This document shows positions 59,613-64,000 of a stretch of 64,000 nt of DNA, in pieces (positions within the stretch are counted from its first letter, which is position 1; every line of letters starts with the position of its first letter). Source of the stretch: Pontibacter anaerobius (lineage in GTDB: Bacteria > Bacteroidota > Bacteroidia > Cytophagales > Hymenobacteraceae). Position numbers and translations under genes: made by a program. The stretch is taken from positions 124,001 through 188,000 of the forward strand of contig NZ_JAPFQO010000010.1 of NCBI RefSeq assembly GCF_026241195.1, written 5' to 3'. The notes beneath the pieces were generated by a model. It had not been told where the DNA came from. It did no database searches and saw only the letters and a program-made list of their open reading frames with translations.

Positions 59613-61211
59613 TTGAGCAACGAGCTAATCATCAATTCTACTCAGGATGGGGATCGCATTGCGCTTTTACAGGACAAACGCTTAGTTGAGTATCACTTCG
59701 AGTCGAAAGATACGGACTACATTGTAGGCGATATTTTCCTGGGTACTGTAAAAAAAGTAATGCCTGGACTGAACGCCGCCTTTATTGATATTGGCTACCA
59801 GAAGGATGCGTTTCTGCATTACCATGATCTGGGCGCTAATATCAAAACACTTAACAGGTATGTTAAAGCGGCGCAAACACAGAAGAACGCAACACCCAAG
59901 CTGAACCAGGCTAAGTATGAGCCTGAGATAGACAAACTCGGCAAGATAGCTGACGTGCTCAAGAAGGGGCAGCAGCTGTTGGTGCAGATCGTTAAAGAGC
60001 CTATCTCAACTAAAGGCCCACGCTTATCCTGCGAGCTCTCTCTTGCCGGGCGATACCTGGTGCTCGTGCCGTTTTCAAACACGGTAAGCGTATCCAAGAA
60101 GATCGTAAGCAAAGAGGAGCGGACCCGACTGAAACGCCTGATCACAAGTATAAAGCCGGAGAACTTCGGCGTGATTATCCGGACAGTGGCAGAAGGCCGC
60201 GATGTGGCAGAGCTCGACAGAGACCTGCGCAACATGCTAGCAAATTGGGAAGAGGGCTTTAAAACCCTCAGAATAGCAAAGCCAAACGACAAAATCATTG
60301 GCGAGCTCAATCGTTCTTCCTCCATCTTGAGGGATTTATTAAACGAGAGCTTTGACAACATAGTGGTTGACAACACGCAACTCTATGACGAGATCAAGGC
60401 ATACGTGCAAAGTATAGCGCCGGAAAGGATCAAGATCCTGAAGCACTATACTGGCAAAACCAAGACCTTTGAACACTTCCACATCGAGAAACAGCTGAAA
60501 GCTGCCTTCGGAAAGACTGTGACGATACCAGGTGGCGGATACCTGGTGATTGAGCACACCGAGGCGCTGCATGTAGTTGATGTGAATAGTGGGAACAAAT
60601 CCAATACCGAAACCGATCAGGAGGCAACCGCACTGCACGTAAACATGATGGCCGCCAAAGAAGTGGCCCGCCAGTTGCGCCTCCGGGATATAGGTGGTAT
60701 CATCGTAGTAGACTTCATTGATATGAAGTCGCCAGAAAACCGCCAGAAAGTATACGAGGTGGTGAAGGAGGAGATGAAGCGAGACCGCTCTAAGTCTACC
60801 ATTCTTCCGATCTCGAAATTCGGCCTGATGCAGATCACCAGACAGCGTGTAAGGCCTGAGCAAAATATTGTAACCGGCGAGGTTTGCCCTACATGTGGCG
60901 GCACCGGTAAAACATCTGCCAGTATTCTGGTAACAGACGAAATTGACGCAGCAGTAGACGACTTGCTGACAAGCCACAACCACAAGAGTCTGGAAGTATA
61001 CTTACACCCGTTTGTGCATGCCTACTACACCAAAGGCCTGATCTCACGGCAGGTGAAGTGGTTCTTTAAGTACTTCAGATGGGTGAGTTTAATCAAAGAT
61101 ACCTCCCTCGGCATCATGGAGTTTAAAGTGATGGACAGTAGGGGCGAGGAAATAGAATTGCGATCCGCCTTCAGCGACATGAATGGCGTGCAGAATAAAG
61201 AAGAGGAGTAG
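59613..61211 (+). CDS. rng: Ribonuclease E/G family protein
   Basis: 532 residues from TTG 59613; no ATG precedes it in frame after the terminator. An S1 domain (about 35-125, GDIFLGTVKKVMPGLNAAFIDIGYQKDAFLHYHD) leads into the catalytic RNase E/G region, with the metal-binding aspartates in VDVNSGNKSN and GIIVVDFIDM and the zinc-link CPTCGGTG (about 430-437). It cuts single-stranded RNA in rRNA maturation and mRNA decay. The length and lack of an RNase E scaffold favour RNase G. Confidence 0.95.
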   Translation: MSNELIINSTQDGDRIALLQDKRLVEYHFESKDTDYIVGDIFLGTVKKVMPGLNAAFIDIGYQKDAFLHYHDLGANIKTLNRYVKAAQTQKNATPKLNQAKYEPEIDKLGKIADVLKKGQQLLVQIVKEPISTKGPRLSCELSLAGRYLVLVPFSNTVSVSKKIVSKEERTRLKRLITSIKPENFGVIIRTVAEGRDVAELDRDLRNMLANWEEGFKTLRIAKPNDKIIGELNRSSSILRDLLNESFDNIVVDNTQLYDEIKAYVQSIAPERIKILKHYTGKTKTFEHFHIEKQLKAAFGKTVTIPGGGYLVIEHTEALHVVDVNSGNKSNTETDQEATALHVNMMAAKEVARQLRLRDIGGIIVVDFIDMKSPENRQKVYEVVKEEMKRDRSKSTILPISKFGLMQITRQRVRPEQNIVTGEVCPTCGGTGKTSASILVTDEIDAAVDDLLTSHNHKSLEVYLHPFVHAYYTKGLISRQVKWFFKYFRWVSLIKDTSLGIMEFKVMDSRGEEIELRSAFSDMNGVQNKEEE

Positions 61212-61230
61212 GCCTGGCTTACCTTACAAA

Positions 61231-61262
61231 AAAGCCGCTGCTAAACTAATAGCAGCGGCTTT
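61231..61262 (+). terminator. Terminator after RNase G
   Basis: A perfect 12-bp stem (AAAGCCGCTGCT/AGCAGCGGCTTT) with an eight-base loop and a T-rich end. It faces the minus-strand barrel gene ending at 61285 and can serve both. Confidence 0.92.
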
Positions 61263-61284
61263 CTTCGTTTTATAAGTATGGCTC

Positions 61285-61944
61285 TTAGAACTTGAGGCCG
61301 AAATCAAGCGAAACGCCGTTGTTTTTCACAGAGATATTCTTGTCGCCGAACTTCTTCTCGTAAAAGTCGTCGATATCGGTGAGGCCGCGGTGGTAGGTAA
61401 GGCCGCCGAACACTTTGGTGCTCTCGCCCATCTGGAACTCCACGCCGCCGCCAAGCAGTGCATCCGCCTCAAAAATATTGAAGCGCTTGATCACCTTCTC
61501 GCTGTTAATGACCTTCTTGTCGTTTACCTGGGCTGCCACCTTGGTGTTAAGCGAGCCGCCTACCTGGAAGTATAGTAACGTGCCCGGGGCCACCTCGTTC
61601 GTAAATAGCTTCAGGCTTATCGGTAACTGCACATACTGCACGGCAATGTCATCTTTCATCTGGCGGGATGTGCCGCTATCATCTGTTTCTGTGTAGGTAA
61701 TCTCAGAGCCTTTGCTGCGGTACATCAGGCCGGTGCTGAAGGCGTAGTTCTGGGCGAAAAAATAATCCACCACCACGCCTACGCCCAGGCGCAGCTTGTT
61801 GCTTTCCTTCTCAAAGTTATACCTGTCCTCGGCCACGAAGCGGTTCCCGGAAATGGTTGGAGACAACTGTAATCCGATCTCAACCTGGGCCATCGATGTG
61901 AACCCGGCGCACAAAAACAGCAATAAGAGTGTAATTTTCTTCAT
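61285..61944 (-). CDS. PorT-like outer-membrane beta-barrel protein
   Basis: 219 residues from ATG 61944; 21 in-frame codons upstream lie across the promoter. The signal peptide is LLLLFLCAGFTSMAQ. Barrel strands recur (VEIGLQLSPTISGNRF, LRLGVGVVVDYFFAQNYAFSTGLMYRSKG, LQVGGSLNTKVAAQ, NNGVSLDFGLKF ends on F). This resembles the PorT/OmpW-type small barrels of this phylum. Divergent from gldB through overlapping promoters. Specific function unknown. Confidence 0.82.
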   Translation of the reverse strand: MKKITLLLLFLCAGFTSMAQVEIGLQLSPTISGNRFVAEDRYNFEKESNKLRLGVGVVVDYFFAQNYAFSTGLMYRSKGSEITYTETDDSGTSRQMKDDIAVQYVQLPISLKLFTNEVAPGTLLYFQVGGSLNTKVAAQVNDKKVINSEKVIKRFNIFEADALLGGGVEFQMGESTKVFGGLTYHRGLTDIDDFYEKKFGDKNISVKNNGVSLDFGLKF

Positions 61945-61994
61945 TAGCTTAGCTTTTATTATACTTTGCGTTACCCTATTACGAAGTAACCCCC

Positions 61995-62012
61995 TATTTT
62001 TGTACAAAGATA
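61995..62012. promoter_or_regulatory. Overlapping divergent promoters (gldB and barrel gene)
   Basis: TATTTTTG on the + strand (61995-62002) and TATCTTTG on the - strand (62012-62005) both match TAnnTTTG and lie two bases apart, facing each other. Starts would fall near 62009 for gldB (leader about 10 bases) and near 61998 for the barrel gene. The two polymerases would compete for the same DNA. Confidence 0.6.
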
Positions 62013-62018
62013 CGAAAC

Positions 62019-63023
62019 ATGTATTACAGATTCCTTATACTTGCCATACTTGTATTCACCTTTGGTTGCGGCGAAAAAGGCTGCGAACTGCCCAAAGAAA
62101 TAGCTAATATTCCGGTGGATGTGGAGATAGAGCGGCTGGAGAAACCTTTCTTTGAGGCAGAAACCAAAGCCGACATTGCCGGGTTTATCAAAGACAATCC
62201 ATACTTTGCCCAGCAGTACCTGCAGCAGGGCGAATACCCTTCCGATTCTGCTTTCATTAATCCGCTGCATTCCCTGGCCACCAACAAAGCCCTGGACTCG
62301 CTGGCGCAGCAGGCCATGAGTACGTTTGCCAATATGCAGGAGCAGGAGGGGCAGCTGGAGGGAGCTTTTAAGGTGCTAAAGTATAATTACCCGGAGTTTG
62401 AGGTGCCGCAGGTGAAAACCTTTGTAACAGGCCTGGGTACCTTGGGTAACGACCTGTATGTATCGGATAGCCTGATTGTGTTTGGGATAGACTACTTTAT
62501 CGGGCCGGAGGCGAAGTATCGTCCGCAGGCGTATGATTACATTCTGAACCGCTACGAGCCGAACAAAATGGTGCCGGCAGCCATGCTGTTGCTCTCCAAT
62601 CGTTTTAACAAGACCAATTTTGCAGACCGCACCCTGCTGGCCGAGATGATCGGAATGGGTAAGGCATACTATTTTGTGAAATCGGTGCTACCTTGCGTGC
62701 CGGATTCCCTGATCATCTCTTACTCTGACAAGCAGATAGCGGATGTATTCCATAACGAAGGCCGAATATGGGCACACTTTATTGAAAAAGAGCTGCTGTT
62801 TGATAAAACCCCTTTCGTGGTAAACAAATATATTGGCGAGCGGCCCAATACACCTGAAATAGATGCTACGGCTCCCGGCCGTGTAGGTACCTGGGTAGGC
62901 TGGCAGATTGTGCGCAAGTACATGGAGCGAAACCCGGAGGTAACCTTGCCAGAGCTAATGGCCGAAACAGACTACCGCAAAATTTTCGAGGAGTCAAAGT
63001 ATAAGCCGGAGAAGAAACGATAA
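62019..63023 (+). CDS. gldB: Gliding-motility lipoprotein GldB
   Basis: 334 residues. The signal is ILAILVFTFGCGE (cysteine 17). The GldB pattern follows: IPVDVEIERLEKPFFEAE, FIKDNPYFAQQYLQQGEYP, FGIDYFIGPEAKYRPQAYDYI, NRYEPNKMVPAAMLLL and YIGERPNTPEIDATAPGRVGTWVGWQIVRKYME. In F. johnsoniae it is needed for gliding. It is distant from gldD/gldE (7 kb away), so gliding genes are dispersed here. The start lies only about 10 bases after the predicted transcription start. Confidence 0.92.
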   Translation: MYYRFLILAILVFTFGCGEKGCELPKEIANIPVDVEIERLEKPFFEAETKADIAGFIKDNPYFAQQYLQQGEYPSDSAFINPLHSLATNKALDSLAQQAMSTFANMQEQEGQLEGAFKVLKYNYPEFEVPQVKTFVTGLGTLGNDLYVSDSLIVFGIDYFIGPEAKYRPQAYDYILNRYEPNKMVPAAMLLLSNRFNKTNFADRTLLAEMIGMGKAYYFVKSVLPCVPDSLIISYSDKQIADVFHNEGRIWAHFIEKELLFDKTPFVVNKYIGERPNTPEIDATAPGRVGTWVGWQIVRKYMERNPEVTLPELMAETDYRKIFEESKYKPEKKR

Positions 63024-63139
63024 CATGATAATGGCCGCACGGCTTCACTGTTAAATTGTTTTCGGGGAAAAAGCCCGCTCAACAGGTTCGCTTGACTTCT
63101 GATCAATAATTTTGCGATCCAACAACTCAACAATTTAGA

Positions 63140-64000
63140 ATGCATATTGCCCTCCTTAACCAGCATCACCACAACCCGGACTGCCCTGCCACGTGCCGCC
63201 ACTATACTTTTATGGAGGAGTTGGTGCAAAGGCATAGGGTAAGCCTGGTGACAAGCGACGGCTGGCGAAAGACCCGTATCACGCACAAGTATAGCTGGGT
63301 GCCGGAGGGAGTGGAGCTACACGAGATTACCGCGCCATACTCAAACAAAATGGGTGTGCGCAAACGCCTGAAGTCCTTTGCAGGCTTTGCCGGAAGTGCC
63401 TTTAAGCGCACCATGCAGCTGCAGAAGCCGGATGTGCTGTGGGCGGTGTCTACGCCGCTGAGTACGCCGTGGGTAGCCTCGCAGGTGGCAAAGCTGCGGG
63501 GTGTGCCGTGGGTATTTGAGGTGCAGGATCTTTGGCCGAGTTTCCCGATACAGATGGGCGCGGTGCCAAACAGCTGGCTGCAGCAGCGCCTCTACAACAT
63601 GGAGCGCCGCCTGTACGAGAGCGCCAGCCACATCATCACCCTCTCCCCGGATATGACGGATTACATCGCAGGCCTTGGCATCCCGAGGGAGAAAATCACG
63701 ACCAATTACAACGGGACAGATCTGGACATGGTAGATGCTGTGCCGGAGCAGGAGGTGGAGGAGATGCGGAGCAAGTATAAGCTGCAGGGCAAGCGGGTGG
63801 TGCTTTACGCAGGTACCTACGGCCGTGCCAACAGCATGCCCACGCTGATGCAGACTATCCAAAGTATGGCCGCAGACCAAAGTATAATGTTCGTCTTTAC
63901 CGGCAACGGATACTACGATCCACAGCTGAAGGAACTGGCGCAGCGGGTGCCAAACCTGCTGTTGCTGCCGCCGCAGCCACGCCCGGATGTGTTTAAGCTC
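63140..64000 (+). CDS. Glycosyltransferase family 4 protein, N-terminal part (partial)
   Basis: 287 residues read from ATG 63140 to the window edge with no stop. Beginning MHIALLNQHHHNPDCPATCR, it has DVLWAVSTPLSTPWVASQVAKLRGVPWVFEVQDLWPSFPIQM (about 96-137), HIITLSPDMTDYIAGLGIPREKIT and RVVLYAGTYGRANSMP, which mark the WbuB-like GT4 group. The donor-binding C-terminal motif (EGFG/EX7E) lies beyond the window. It adds a sugar, probably in polysaccharide synthesis. No neighbours on its right are visible. Confidence 0.88.
   Translation, partial: MHIALLNQHHHNPDCPATCRHYTFMEELVQRHRVSLVTSDGWRKTRITHKYSWVPEGVELHEITAPYSNKMGVRKRLKSFAGFAGSAFKRTMQLQKPDVLWAVSTPLSTPWVASQVAKLRGVPWVFEVQDLWPSFPIQMGAVPNSWLQQRLYNMERRLYESASHIITLSPDMTDYIAGLGIPREKITTNYNGTDLDMVDAVPEQEVEEMRSKYKLQGKRVVLYAGTYGRANSMPTLMQTIQSMAADQSIMFVFTGNGYYDPQLKELAQRVPNLLLLPPQPRPDVFKL

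Larger units (their letters stand above)
1219..63886. repeat. Window-wide iterated heptamer AAGTATA (AAGTATR)
   Basis: The first clear copy is at 1219-1225 and the last at 63880-63886. Reading the whole window by eye gave about 78 AAGTATA and 50 TATACTT on the + strand, plus about 35 AAGTATG and 28 CATACTT. For roughly balanced base composition fewer than ten AAGTATA would be expected on both strands together. Copies lie inside genes in all frames (Ser-Ile as AGT-ATA, Ile-Leu as ATA-CTT, Lys-Tyr as AAG-TAT) and between genes, often extended to AAGTATAAA. Four are full palindromes AAGTATACTT (5561, 14624, 41489, 60994). The count is manual and a few may be missed; the enrichment itself is clear. 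Function unknown. Confidence 0.9.

Noticed and set aside
1..64000. tRNA, rRNA, CRISPR, prophage, complete IS or toxin-antitoxin loci
   Set aside because: No conserved tRNA T-loop, rRNA, spaced repeat array, transposase or phage gene was recognised; a covariance-model or HMM search would be decisive.

Overview
The window is a chromosomal segment of a Bacteroidota bacterium, most likely a cytophagalean of the Hymenobacteraceae (Pontibacter-like). The pointers are gliding/type IX-associated genes (gldB, gldD, gldE, with gldE-gldD beside ssb and mutY), a DUF6089-uppS-bamA-ompH-ompH envelope cluster, an ExbB-ExbD-ExbD-TonB-TonB operon, promoters of the Bacteroidota type (TAnnTTTG), and the 29-residue AURKAIP1/COX24-like protein. 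Genus-level placement is inference. No rRNA, tRNA, CRISPR array, prophage or intact transposase gene was seen. The window is gene-dense and starts inside selU/mnmH and ends inside a glycosyltransferase gene.

Layout. 0-3 kb: selU (partial) and pdxJ on the minus strand, then yqeY, cvpA and a pabA/trpG glutaminase. 3-7 kb: a tight run of alpha/beta hydrolase, CBS protein, short BamA/TamA-like protein and NAD kinase. 7-14.6 kb: two DUF6089-like barrels, undecaprenyl-PP synthase, BamA, two Skp/OmpH chaperones and an RluA-type pseudouridine synthase. 14.8-21.7 kb (minus): an energised envelope locus, exbB-exbD-exbD-tonB-tonB, followed by a small membrane protein, a PstS-like lipoprotein and a TPR protein. 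22-31.7 kb: mazG, glmM, cysteine desulfurase, a LOG-family protein, hemH, era and der. 31.7-33.1 kb: four consecutive small, extremely acidic lipoproteins. 33-39.7 kb: conserved hypotheticals, a murQ/GlcNAc-kinase recycling pair, a cytochrome b5-like protein and a ureohydrolase-family protein with altered metal ligands. 39.9-48.7 kb: fatty-acid activation and beta-oxidation (fadD, a MarR regulator, fadB-type, thiolase, acyl-CoA dehydrogenase). 48.8-57.8 kb (minus): a periplasmic protein, an AT-rich lipoprotein, recG, gldD, gldE, ssb and mutY. 58-64 kb: HU, a TPR protein, the AURKAIP1-like peptide, RNase G, a PorT-like barrel, gldB and the start of a glycosyltransferase.

The most striking feature is global. 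The heptamer AAGTATA (and, less often, AAGTATG) recurs about every 300-350 bp on both strands. It occurs in genes and between them, in every reading frame, in terminator loops and in inverted pairs. A by-eye count gives about 128 AAGTATA and 63 AAGTATG, against fewer than ten AAGTATA expected by chance. Within genes it overrides the usual codon preference (Ser-Ile as AGT-ATA, Ile-Leu as ATA-CTT). It is absent from two AT-rich lipoprotein genes that look like later arrivals. It behaves like a genome-wide signal comparable to HIP1 or a DNA-uptake sequence, and no known function is assigned to it here.

The longer intergenic regions are mosaics of short dispersed repeats. A composite repeat at 28.7-29.0 kb recurs inverted at 53.7-54.1 kb, where it is split by a 93-bp element with terminal inverted repeats. 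A 108-bp element at 46.8 kb is shared with 29.1 kb, and a REP-like inverted repeat lies at 41.8 kb. Strong hairpin terminators punctuate the operons, including a perfect 52-bp palindrome at 27.4 kb.
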